From Thermogutta sp. (GTDB lineage: Bacteria; Planctomycetota; Planctomycetia; Pirellulales; Thermoguttaceae), in NCBI GenBank assembly GCA_012798155.1, contig JAAZNR010000781.1:1-8421 (forward strand): a DNA stretch of 8,421 nt, read 5' to 3'. Position numbers and translations under genes: made by a program. The notes under the pieces are model-generated. The model was not told the origin of the DNA. It searched no databases and saw only the letters and a list, made by a program, of their open reading frames with translations. Positions 1 through 6,645 of this stretch are shown one piece after another; within the stretch, counting starts at the first letter, position 1, and every line of letters starts with the position of its first letter.

Positions 1-157
1 GTCAAGGCTGCGTTCTACCGATGCCCGACGGATTGAAAGTATCTTGGTTCGAAAGAGGGAGCGTATCGATGCCTCTTGCTTGCAGCTGTAATTGCAGACT
101 CCTGAAAAACGGGCGAGGCGCGATCAGTTGCCGGGGACCGCCCCCGACGATTGACTT

Positions 158-559
158 CTATTTACGGCTGAGAGGCCTGCCGGGAGCGGGGACCGTCGTC
201 CGGGAAGGATACCTCCACGTAGGCAGCCGGCTCCCACTAAAGGTATTTCTCGACCAGGACCAGTACGGATTAGCCTTGAGCGATCTTGGTCTGCCCGAAA
301 AGTCGCTGTTCCAGAAGGGATTAGAAGAATAACCCCAGTGCGGATTGGAGACAGAGCCCCAATACAGCGGGTTTACGGCCCGCTCCCTTGGGACCGCCGA
401 GAGTGAGGGCGCTCTTTGGACCGCCGAGAGTGAAGGCGCTCTCGGGACCGGCGCAAATGAGGGCGAGGGAATCGACGGAATGGACGGAATGGACTGCGCC
501 GCCGCCCCGGCCGCACTTGACGCCAACGCACACGCCAAAACAAACCTGAACCAGCGCAT
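158..559 (-). CDS. small secreted low-complexity protein with NPxW-type repeats
   Basis: I do not recognise a family. The frame encodes 133 aa from an ATG at 559, chosen over a TTG at 649 because a GGAG lies 11 nt upstream and a clean signal peptide follows at once: basic start MRWFR, hydrophobic stretch to about residue 20, Ala-rich likely cleavage near A21/Q22. The mature part is modular. Residues 23-32 repeat S-I-P, residues 38-58 hold two 9-aa units (VPRAPSLSA, VQRAPSLSA) from a 27-bp DNA tandem repeat at 391-444, and residues 63-100 hold four motifs: NPLYW, NPHW, NPFW and NPYW. The tail is basic and rich in Arg, Ser and Pro. There are no cysteines after the signal. It is probably exported to the periplasm or surface. 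Catalysis is unlikely; a structural or binding role is a guess. It stands alone on this strand. That it is a gene is fairly convincing from the signal peptide and protein-level repeats. Confidence 0.6.
   Translation of the reverse strand: MRWFRFVLACALASSAAGAAAQSIPSIPSIPSPSFAPVPRAPSLSAVQRAPSLSAVPRERAVNPLYWGSVSNPHWGYSSNPFWNSDFSGRPRSLKANPYWSWSRNTFSGSRLPTWRYPSRTTVPAPGRPLSRK
391..495. repeat. coding tandem repeats in the secreted protein gene
   Basis: Two 27-bp units (391-417 and 418-444) differ at only a few bases and are followed by a decayed third unit from 445. A 9-bp unit (gaatggacg-like) is repeated at about 469-495. Both periods are multiples of three, so they add or remove whole peptide units: 9 aa VxRAPSLSA and 3 aa SIP. 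This is consistent with slippage-driven length variation in the region after the signal peptide. Confidence 0.7.
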
Positions 560-623
560 CAGTGCTTCTACTCCGACAAAGGGCTTAACGGAAATCAGCA
601 GCCTCAAGAGACCACGCTGAATT

Positions 624-640
624 GTTAGAAACGATCTAAC
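624..640. repeat. short inverted repeat upstream of secreted-protein gene
   Basis: The 6-bp arms gttaga (624-629) and tctaac (635-640) surround a 5-base spacer, 65 bp upstream of the minus-strand start at 559. Related direct motifs occur at 671-677 (gatagaa) and 697-703 (gttagaa). It could be an operator or a weak hairpin. There is no independent evidence of function. Confidence 0.3.
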
Positions 641-732
641 CGAAATCAATCCCCTCTCGTGTCAGCGACCGATAGAAACGTCCCCATTTTGAAACCGTTA
701 GAAGTATCCCCTCGTGGTATCCAAAGGGGGAT

Positions 733-782
733 CACTCACGGTTGACGGCCGCAAATGGACGCGAATACACGCGAATACAAAA
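733..782. repeat. dispersed-type intergenic repeat with acgcgaatac tandem
   Basis: The 10-bp unit acgcgaatac occurs twice in tandem (759-768, 769-778) just after gccgcaaatgg. The reverse strand would read as an IRVYSRPFA-like peptide. I recall such spurious peptides from short dispersed intergenic repeats in several environmental phyla, including planctomycetes. Membership in that repeat class is recalled, not tested here. Confidence 0.4.
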
Positions 783-894
783 GCGCCGCCAAACTGTTTT
801 CGCCGTCCATGGAGTCATGACGGGCGAAAGACGGCGGCGCGGCGGCGCGTCACGCTCCGCCGTGGCCGAGATCTATCAAACGGCTCGACACCCG

Positions 895-1130
895 AGCCGG
901 CGGCGTTCCGGCGCAAAATAAAATACGAAACGTGAGCCGTCGGCGTAAGCCGGCGGTGGAATCGCTGCCAAGGCCGGCGACTGGGGGCTCCGCTCCGCTG
1001 CGACCCCAGCCACCCAACTATTTTCCGTACCCGCCCGGCTATCTTCCCCAGCCACCCAGCTATCTTCCGTACCCGCCCGGCTATTTTCCCCAGCCGCCGG
1101 GCTATTTTTCGGCCGCCCGGCCTGGCCGTT
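895..1130 (+). repeat. repeat element A (REP-like palindrome plus tandem units)
   Basis: A modular element with three parts. First comes a half palindrome (about 897-905), an AT-richer spacer (gcgcaaaataaaatacgaaa) and a full palindrome at 937-956 with 8-bp arms, one mismatch and a 4-base loop. Next is a conserved core at about 974-1015 (ctgggggctccgctccgctg and onward to the cccagccaccc end). Last are two 42-bp tandem units (1011-1052, 1053-1094; 39 of 42 bases equal by eye) and a decayed third. The same order of parts occurs on the opposite strand at about 6646-6915 (element B). Its position between genes, the palindrome and the second copy support a dispersed repeat rather than a gene. Confidence 0.75.
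1011..1094 (+). repeat. 42-bp tandem repeat, two units
   Basis: Unit one (1011-1052) and unit two (1053-1094) differ at three positions. Each joins a 17-bp sub-unit and a 25-bp sub-unit that both begin with accc. Because 42 is a multiple of three, the plus strand reads as a Pro/Tyr-rich PPGY-like repeat. The related units in element B are of other lengths, so this reading is probably accidental. Confidence 0.7.
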
Positions 1131-1411
1131 GCAAGCCGAAAAACGTACCCGGTCCGTCCACGCCCCAAGGCGACACGCCATTTTGCCGGCTTCCCCGCGA
1201 GAATGGGGCCGCTCCCCGCGAACGGTTACCGACGCGATTTGCTCGCTTCCCAAGCGTGACCTAGATTTTGGTGAGGGATGCGTGCGGCGCAGCCGCGGCA
1301 TCTCGCCCATTCCATGTCCGGGGATGCGACGGGCGGAAAGGGTTTGCCGACTCCGCGGAAGGTCGTACCGTGGTCGGCGTAGTGCTTGGGGGGCGTCCAT
1401 CTCGACGTTGG

Positions 1412-1423
1412 GGAGAAAAGGGC
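1412..1423 (+). promoter_or_regulatory. ribosome binding site deciding the HD-GYP start
   Basis: GGAG at 1412-1415, within ggggagaaaaggg, lies 8 nt before the ATG at 1424. The frame stays open to a TTG at 1268, but that extension is Arg/Gly-rich and lacks a comparable site, so 1424 is the preferred start. Confidence 0.6.
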
Positions 1424-3157
1424 ATGAATGCACCTTTTGAGCCGGTGACAGACCTCTGCGACTTTGTGCCCCAAACGGCGGCATTCGCAGCGGAGTCGGA
1501 GGCGGCACAAGCAATCCACCGCGAGACTCCCGGCAGAACGTCTCGCGCGGGAGATGCCGCGTCGGCGGCGACCCTCTTGGAGCGGGTCTTCGACGTCTCG
1601 TTCGCGGTGTTGGATGCCGAGGCCGGGGCGTGCATTCGGCGGCCGTCGGATCTGCCCGACATGGACTGGGACCTTTTCGCCGCGATCGCGCGCCCTCTGA
1701 TCGGCAGCCGGACTCCGATTTTGATCGTGGAAGAGGACCCTTTGTGCGTCTTGGCCGTGCCCCTGCAAGGGCGGTCACGGTCGTGCGTTGCGGCGGCTCC
1801 GCTGGTGACGCGGCGGCCCGAACCGCAGGCGGATTGGCGAGCGGCGGCCAGGGCCGCGGGCTGCCCGCCCGCGGCGCTTGCGGAATGGGCCGCAAGGCAG
1901 CGCGCTTGGGACCCGGAAGCGGCCCTCCGCGTCGCGCAGTTGGCCCTGGAGCACGACTTCCAATTGCGGCGATTGGCGGACGTGGAACGAGAGACCGATG
2001 AACTCTCGTTTCACCTCTCTTCGGTTTACGAAGAGATCAGCCTGCTGCACCGCCTGACGCAGAATCTGCGGTTGTCGAAGAGCGACGTGGAATTGGCAAG
2101 ATCAGCCTTGGACTGGCTGGCGGAGGTCATCCAAGCGGAAGGTCTGGGACTGCTCTTCCTGCCCGTCGCGGAAGCCGTGGAAGAACACGGAACCGTCACT
2201 CGCACCAAGCCGGAACTGCTCTCCGTGGGCCGATTCCCCTTTTCCGCGGAGGAGGTTCGGCGTTGGGGAGAGACGATGCGTCTGGCGGAATTGGGCGGCC
2301 CCGTGGTCCGCAATCTCGCCCCGGACGAAGCCGCCCGCTCCGAGTACCCCGGCATCCGCAACTGGATGGGCGTGGCGGTCACGGAAGGCCAAAACCTGTT
2401 CGGCTACTTTCTGGCGGTCAATCACGCGCGGGGCGGACAATTCGGGACCGTGCAGGCCAACATGCTGCATTCGGTGGCCTCGATTCTGGGCATCCACGGC
2501 GGCAACATCGAGCTTTACCGGCAGCAGGCCGAGCTGTTGGCGGGAGTGATTCGGGCGCTCAGCTCGGCCATCGACGCCAAGGACCCGTACACCTGCGGTC
2601 ACAGCGACCGCGTCGCCCGGATCTCCGTCCGCTTGGCACAAGACCTCGGCTATTCCGCCGAAGCCCTCACCCGCGTGTATCTGGCGGGATTGCTGCATGA
2701 CGTCGGCAAGATCGGCGTGAATGACGCGATCCTGCAAAAACCGGGCAAGCTGACGGAACAGGAATTCGACCAGATCAAGACGCATCCCACCACCGGTTAT
2801 CGGATTCTCTCCGAGCTGCGGGATCTTGACGACGTGAAGCAGGTGGTTCGGCATCACCACGAGTCGTGGGACGGACGCGGATATCCGGACGGCCTGGCGG
2901 GGGAGGGGATTCCGCCCGTGGCCCGGATCGTCGCCGTCGCCGACGCTTACGACGCCATGGCCAGCACGCGACCTTATCGCAATCGCATGCCGCTGGAAAA
3001 GATCGAGGAAATCCTCCGGCACGGCGCCGGCAAGCAATGGGACCCCGCCGTCGTGGATGCCTTTTTCCACGCCAAGGACGACATCGTGAAGATCACGGAG
3101 GCGGATGAGATCAACAGCTTATCGTTCCCCACGCTTGCCTTTGGTAAACAATCCTAA
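1424..3157 (+). CDS. GAF/HD-GYP domain protein, predicted cyclic-di-GMP phosphodiesterase
   Basis: Encodes 578 aa with no signal peptide or membrane segment, so it is cytoplasmic. HD-GYP proteins hydrolyse the second messenger cyclic-di-GMP at a metal centre. The C-terminal domain (about 366-555) carries the expected set: H393 in GHSDR, H425-D426 in LLHDVGKIG, H454 in THPTTGYRIL, H477-H479 and E480 before WDGRGYPDGL (GYP at 486-488), and D507 and D510 in VADAYDAM. By motif it should be active. Residues about 215-360 look like a GAF domain, a likely ligand or redox sensor. Residues about 175-215 are probably a coiled coil linking it to an N-terminal 150-170 aa region that I cannot assign; this may be a degenerate GAF/PAS-like sensor. 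There is no receiver domain, so the input is probably a small molecule rather than phosphorylation. The gene is alone on its strand and converges with the peptide-transport operon. Activity on other cyclic dinucleotides is possible. Confidence 0.9.
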   Translation: MNAPFEPVTDLCDFVPQTAAFAAESEAAQAIHRETPGRTSRAGDAASAATLLERVFDVSFAVLDAEAGACIRRPSDLPDMDWDLFAAIARPLIGSRTPILIVEEDPLCVLAVPLQGRSRSCVAAAPLVTRRPEPQADWRAAARAAGCPPAALAEWAARQRAWDPEAALRVAQLALEHDFQLRRLADVERETDELSFHLSSVYEEISLLHRLTQNLRLSKSDVELARSALDWLAEVIQAEGLGLLFLPVAEAVEEHGTVTRTKPELLSVGRFPFSAEEVRRWGETMRLAELGGPVVRNLAPDEAARSEYPGIRNWMGVAVTEGQNLFGYFLAVNHARGGQFGTVQANMLHSVASILGIHGGNIELYRQQAELLAGVIRALSSAIDAKDPYTCGHSDRVARISVRLAQDLGYSAEALTRVYLAGLLHDVGKIGVNDAILQKPGKLTEQEFDQIKTHPTTGYRILSELRDLDDVKQVVRHHHESWDGRGYPDGLAGEGIPPVARIVAVADAYDAMASTRPYRNRMPLEKIEEILRHGAGKQWDPAVVDAFFHAKDDIVKITEADEINSLSFPTLAFGKQS

Positions 3158-3190
3158 GCCGGATCGCATTTACAGGGGAGCGTCGGGCCC

Positions 3191-3212
3191 GAAGGTGAGT
3201 TCCCTTACCTTC
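3191..3212. terminator. hairpin between convergent genes, possible bidirectional terminator
   Basis: Arms gaaggtgag (3191-3199) and cttaccttc (3204-3212) form a 9-bp stem with one G-U pair and a TTCC loop, 34 bp after the HD-GYP stop. No T-tract follows on either strand, so it is not a canonical intrinsic terminator. Its place between two convergent stops is the main argument. Confidence 0.4.
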
Positions 3213-3298
3213 AGGCTCTCCCGCGGAGCGAGGATGTGCGGCCCGAGGCCGGCGGCGTCTCCGGATGGGACCGGAATGGCGGCGTCGCCGGATTCGGT

Positions 3299-3330
3299 GC
3301 GAAGCTCGCGCCGACGCGAAGCTCGCGCCG
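3299..3330. repeat. 15-bp direct repeat in the convergent gap
   Basis: gcgaagctcgcgccg occurs at 3299-3313 and again at 3316-3330 (period 17). A partial copy, gcgaagct, lies just inside the permease end at 3347-3354. There is no further clue to function. Confidence 0.6.
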
Positions 3331-3343
3331 CGTGCGGCCGGGT

Positions 3344-4261
3344 TCAGCGAAGCTTTACCCGCGGATCGAGCAGGACGTAGGCCGCGTCCACCAGCACGTT
3401 GGCGCCGTACAGCAACAGCGTGAATAGCAGGACAAGCCCCATCGCCAGCGTGTAGTCGCGTTGGATGGCGGCCTCGACGAAGTGCACGCCCAGGCCGGGG
3501 ATCGCGAAAATCTTTTCCACCACGGGTGATCCGGTGACGATTCCCGCCACCGCGGGTCCCATAAAAGAGACCACGGGGGTCAAGGCGGTCCGCAGGGCGT
3601 GGCGAAAGATGACGGCGGCGGGGGAAAGCCCTTTGGCCCGGGCCGTGCGAATGTAGTCCGCCCGCAGCACGTCCAACATGCCGGTCCGCGTCAACCTCGC
3701 GATGTATGCGGCATAGGGGGCGCCCAGGCAAAGGGCGGGCAGGACGATATGAGCCGGCGTGCCCCAACCCGCGGCCGGGAAAATCGGCACCAAAAACACG
3801 AATAAAATGATCGCGAAGCCCGCGATCACAAAGTTCGGCAAAGCGATGCCGAGCGTCGCCGCCGTCATGAGGATGCGGTCGGCCGGTCCGTTGCGGCGAA
3901 CGGCGGAGACGATGCCCGCGGGAATGCCCAAAAGAAGGGCGAAGAGCATGGCGGCCCCGCCCAATGCCGCGGAAACGGGCAAGCCCTGCGCGATGATCTC
4001 GTTGACCGTGAAATCCGCCATCCGGTAACTGTAACCGAGATCGAAGCGGATAACGTTGCCCAACTCGCGAGAGTACTGTTTCCAAAAGGGGTCGTCGAGG
4101 TGATAGCGGGCGGCGAGATTCCGCTCGATCTGGGGATCGAGCCGCCGCTCGCGATCCAGCGGCCCGCCCGGCACGGCACGCATCAGGCAAAAACTCACCG
4201 TGAAAACCGCCCACAGCGTGATCACCAGCCAGACGCCGCGTGAGACGAGGAATCGAATCAT
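3344..4261 (-). CDS. DppB/OppB-type peptide ABC transporter permease
   Basis: Encodes 305 aa, the usual size for this family, with about six membrane segments. It is one half of the inner-membrane channel for peptides (or nickel, or other ligands) delivered by the binding protein. The start at 4261 gives the typical opening MIRFLVSRGVWLV with the first TM segment (about 9-29), followed by VPGGPLD (30-36). The permease-ATPase contact loop (EAA-like) is at about 203-222, YIRTARAKGLS...RHA. The family signature EKIFAIPGLG is at 249-258, and the C-terminus LLDPRVKLR is typical. The frame stays open 17 codons upstream, but those codons are Arg-rich and unlike the family. A GGAG lies 13 nt before the start, a weak site. 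The gene follows the binding-protein gene by 58 bp on the same strand, probably as one transcript. No DppC-type partner or ATPase follows; the next gene is convergent. Substrate is inferred from the family only. Confidence 0.92.
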   Translation of the reverse strand: MIRFLVSRGVWLVITLWAVFTVSFCLMRAVPGGPLDRERRLDPQIERNLAARYHLDDPFWKQYSRELGNVIRFDLGYSYRMADFTVNEIIAQGLPVSAALGGAAMLFALLLGIPAGIVSAVRRNGPADRILMTAATLGIALPNFVIAGFAIILFVFLVPIFPAAGWGTPAHIVLPALCLGAPYAAYIARLTRTGMLDVLRADYIRTARAKGLSPAAVIFRHALRTALTPVVSFMGPAVAGIVTGSPVVEKIFAIPGLGVHFVEAAIQRDYTLAMGLVLLFTLLLYGANVLVDAAYVLLDPRVKLR

Positions 4262-4319
4262 GCCTTGCCGGAATCTCCCAGTATGACGGCCGCGGTATGG
4301 AGGCGCCCGCAATCGGACT

Positions 4320-6293
4320 TCACCACCAAGGCCAAGGCCGATCGCCCACGCACCAATTCCGCATCGTGCTCCCCCGCGCGGTCGGGTCGCCGGCGTCGAT
4401 CCCGATGTCGTCGATCCCGATGTCCTTCAACGGGTGAATATCCAGAATGTTGGGGTAAAAGCCGCGGACGCGGGGTTGAACCATATTTCGCGTCACCGGC
4501 CAATAGAGCGGGATGAGCGGCATCTCTTGCAGCAGGATCTCTTCCGCGCGGCGAAAGAGCCGCATCCGGACCTCGGGCCGGGCCTCCACCTGGGCGGCCG
4601 ACACCAAAGCGTCGTATTCGGGCCGGCTCCAACCGCCGTGGTTGTTCGGGTTGCCGGTCGTGAACATCTCCAAGAACGTATTGGGATCGAGGTAATCGGC
4701 GATCCACCCTGCCCGGGAAATCCAAAACTCTCCTTGCCGCCGCGAGGCGAGATAGCGTGCCCAATCCTGATTCGTCAACCGCACGTCCAACCCCAGGCTC
4801 CGCTTCCACTGCGATTGCAGCAACTCCGCGATGGCCTGGTGGGACTCGTGGGTGTTGTAAAGCAGCTCCAGCCTGGGCATGCCGCCACCCCCGGGATAGC
4901 CCGCCTCGGCCAGCAATGCCGCCGCCCGCTCGGGCGCGTAAGGCTCGCATCGGGGCGGTTGATAGTCCACGTACTTGGCGATGTCCTCCGGCACCAAGCT
5001 CGCGGCGGGAATCTGGCCGGAGCGGAGGACTCGCGCCGCGATTTCCTGCTTGTTGACGGCCATGGCGATCGCGCGGCGGACCCGCGCGTCGTCCAACGGC
5101 TTGCGCCGTGTATTGAAGATGTAATACTCCGTGGCCAGATAGGGGGCGGGGCGAAAATCCGTCCGCCCCGAGCGCAACAGATCGGGCACGATCTCATTCG
5201 GCACGGACGGGATCCAGTCCGACGACCCGGTGAGATAGAGATTCAAACCCGTCACGGCCGATTCCACGGCCAACACGTCAATGCTGTTCAGCCGGACGTG
5301 GTCGCTATCCCAGTAGTAGGGATTCTTCTCCAGCCGGATGCGATCCCGAATTCGCCGGGATTTCAGAATGAACGGGCCGTTGCAGACGATGTTCTCGGGC
5401 TTGGTCCAGGCCGGATAGCCGTACCGCTCCACGCAATGCCGGGGTACCGGAGACATCGGGTAGAAGCCCACGATCTCCAAAAAATAAGGAACGGGGTGGT
5501 TGAGCGTGATTCGCAACGTATGAGGATCGACGACTTGGATTCCCACCCGGCGGAAATCGTACAGGAGCCAGTCATAGTCCTCCGCCGCGGGATCGCGCGG
5601 CACGGCGGAGGCCCGCTGAAACCGCCGTCTCCTTCCGCCGATCTCGACGACGTAAACCGGCTCGCCGGAGGGATCCCCGGAGGCGGGCGCGTCGTCCGCC
5701 GCCGGGCCGTCGTTCGAGGCCGGCACGGAACCGAGGCCTTCCACGGCCAACAGTCGTCCGTAAAGCACGGTGCCGCGCGCGAAGGGTGCCGCTCCCGGCG
5801 GGCGATCGGGCAATTCGATTTCCACGGGATCGCCCACCGCCACCCGGCCGGCCGTATACTGCTCGGCGTGGCTGACGTACCACATCTCGTATGCGTACTC
5901 GGCCGCCGTCTCCGGGTGCAGAAGCCGTTGGAAGGACCAGTGGAAATCCTCGGCGGTGATCGGGCGACCGTCGGACCACCGCGCTTCCCGGCGGAGGCGG
6001 AAGGTGTACCTCTTTCCGTCGGGTGAGATTTCCCAGCTCTCGGCCACGCCCGGCAGCGGCTCGAGGGTCTGGGGATGGTACGACGTCAGCCCCTCGAAAA
6101 CGGCCCACACCACGCGGCCTTCCGGTTGTCCCGTGACCAGGGCCGGATCGACCGTCTTGATCTCGGTGCCGTTGCAGAACGTGAAATCGGCCCGGTCGGG
6201 CCGCACAAGGGCCAGGGCGACGACCATGCCCGACACGACGAGCAAAAGCGTCGCGGCGGCAAGGACTCGGCTTAGCTGCCTCCTGTTACTCAT
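4320..6293 (-). CDS. OppA-like peptide ABC transporter substrate-binding protein (SBP_bac_5)
   Basis: Encodes 657 aa, about 110 longer than E. coli OppA as I recall it. It should bind peptides outside the membrane and pass them to the permease. The N-terminus has one hydrophobic segment (about 10-30) without a lipobox cysteine, so it is probably membrane-anchored or cleaved, not a lipoprotein. Family landmarks follow: GTEIKTVDP (42-50), AESWEISPDGKRYTFRLR (84-101), ARWSDGRPITAEDFHWSF (104-121), VVDPHTLRITL (254-264), NGPFIL (305-310), LDDARVRRAIAMAVNK (400-415), and WIADYLDPNTFL (530-541). Residues about 151-248 are an insert relative to OppA, with beta-rich ends (VEIELPDRP, VYVVEIGGRRRRF) and a low-complexity Ala/Asp/Ser middle. 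About 25 extra residues (633-657) follow the usual end. No Shine-Dalgarno is visible before the ATG; its A-T-G overlaps the stop of an upstream frame. The permease gene follows 58 bp downstream. Confidence 0.92.
   Translation of the reverse strand: MSNRRQLSRVLAAATLLLVVSGMVVALALVRPDRADFTFCNGTEIKTVDPALVTGQPEGRVVWAVFEGLTSYHPQTLEPLPGVAESWEISPDGKRYTFRLRREARWSDGRPITAEDFHWSFQRLLHPETAAEYAYEMWYVSHAEQYTAGRVAVGDPVEIELPDRPPGAAPFARGTVLYGRLLAVEGLGSVPASNDGPAADDAPASGDPSGEPVYVVEIGGRRRRFQRASAVPRDPAAEDYDWLLYDFRRVGIQVVDPHTLRITLNHPVPYFLEIVGFYPMSPVPRHCVERYGYPAWTKPENIVCNGPFILKSRRIRDRIRLEKNPYYWDSDHVRLNSIDVLAVESAVTGLNLYLTGSSDWIPSVPNEIVPDLLRSGRTDFRPAPYLATEYYIFNTRRKPLDDARVRRAIAMAVNKQEIAARVLRSGQIPAASLVPEDIAKYVDYQPPRCEPYAPERAAALLAEAGYPGGGGMPRLELLYNTHESHQAIAELLQSQWKRSLGLDVRLTNQDWARYLASRRQGEFWISRAGWIADYLDPNTFLEMFTTGNPNNHGGWSRPEYDALVSAAQVEARPEVRMRLFRRAEEILLQEMPLIPLYWPVTRNMVQPRVRGFYPNILDIHPLKDIGIDDIGIDAGDPTARGSTMRNWCVGDRPWPWW
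4395..4424. repeat. perfect 15-bp tandem duplication in binding-protein C-terminus
   Basis: gtcgatcccgatgtc occurs at 4395-4409 and 4410-4424 without mismatch. On the coding strand it gives DIGID-DIGID near residues 624-633, exactly where homologues normally end. The duplication is in frame. Confidence 0.8.
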
Positions 6294-6470
6294 GGCAACG
6301 CGGTACGGTCGGCGCTCGCCGCCGGGGGGTGAACTTGAGCCGTTCGCGATGTAACCGCCGAGCTACTACCGGTTCTGGTCACATCGCCCGTCGGATGCCG
6401 CGTATTTTGCTGCGGGGCTACAACGCAAACGGCTCCGGGAAGATTAAGGATCGGGATATTCTCGCTAGAA

Positions 6471-6500
6471 TCCTCATCATACAGGTCCTCATAATACAGG
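6471..6500. repeat. 15-bp tandem repeat upstream of peptide operon
   Basis: tcctcatcatacagg (6471-6485) is followed directly by tcctcataatacagg (6486-6500), with one mismatch. It lies about 180 bp upstream of the binding-protein ATG and overlaps the best -10-like sequence, so it may be a regulator site or simply a slippage product. Confidence 0.65.
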
Positions 6501-6519
6501 GTAGGCCGGGCCGGGGAAA
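6491..6519 (-). promoter_or_regulatory. possible sigma70-type promoter for the peptide operon
   Basis: On the minus strand, TATTAT (6496-6491, 5 of 6 to TATAAT) is preceded by a 17-bp spacer and TTTCCC (6519-6514, 3 of 6 to TTGACA). It would give a leader of nearly 200 nt. The -10 overlaps the tandem repeat. This is a weak motif-only call in a GC-rich genome. Confidence 0.25.
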
Positions 6520-6645
6520 CCGCGCGACAGGCGCGGACCGGGCAAAATACAATATCCCGCGACCGCGAGCCGGCGGGCCACCTTAGCGACAGCGCGGGCC
6601 TCGGGCAGCAGCCGTCGTTGTTACACACAAGTCAAGGGCCCCTCT

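Larger units (their letters stand above)
560..1423. other. intergenic region rich in repeats, no supported gene
   Basis: About 860 bases between the divergently transcribed secreted-protein gene and the HD-GYP gene. It holds GTTAGAA-like motifs (624-703), a short tandem repeat (759-778), a 7-bp-stem hairpin (881-887 with 893-899) and repeat element A (about 895-1130). Open frames on both strands here (for example plus 932-1264 and minus 815-1168) read through the repeats and give Pro/Tyr-rich or Arg-rich translations. I treat them as spurious because the related copy near 6646-6915 does not preserve the frame. The stretch 1131-1423 has no clear promoter or RNA structure that I can name; it should contain the HD-GYP promoter. 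Confidence 0.6.

Noticed and set aside
21..332. Plus-strand frame of 103 aa at the left edge
   Set aside because: It lies mostly opposite the secreted-protein gene, whose signal peptide and NPxW repeats make the minus strand the coding one. No domain or convincing ribosome binding site supports it. Bases 1-157 hold no supported gene.
1011..1094. CRISPR-like array
   Set aside because: The 42-bp units are contiguous with no unique spacers, so they are a plain tandem repeat.
932..1264. Plus-strand frame with a Pro/Tyr-rich PPGY-like repeat resembling a structural protein
   Set aside because: It starts inside the palindrome of element A, and the repeat is in frame only because the unit is 42 bp. 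The matching sequence in element B shifts frame between units, so protein-level selection is not supported.
1268..1423. Upstream extension of the HD-GYP frame to a TTG start
   Set aside because: The extra residues are Arg/Gly-rich without domain character, while the ATG at 1424 has a good Shine-Dalgarno.
1280..1423. Possible cyclic-di-GMP riboswitch in front of the HD-GYP gene
   Set aside because: I looked for GEMM-type conserved blocks and could not align them; only small GC hairpins are visible.
3111..4214. Minus-strand frame of 367 aa overlapping the permease
   Set aside because: It is an out-of-frame Arg/Pro-rich reading of the permease gene. I checked its part below 3344 for a remnant of a DppC gene and saw none.
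4434..6026. Long plus-strand frame of 530 aa
   Set aside because: It is the antisense shadow of the binding-protein gene, which has clear family motifs; the long frame is an effect of GC-rich codon use.
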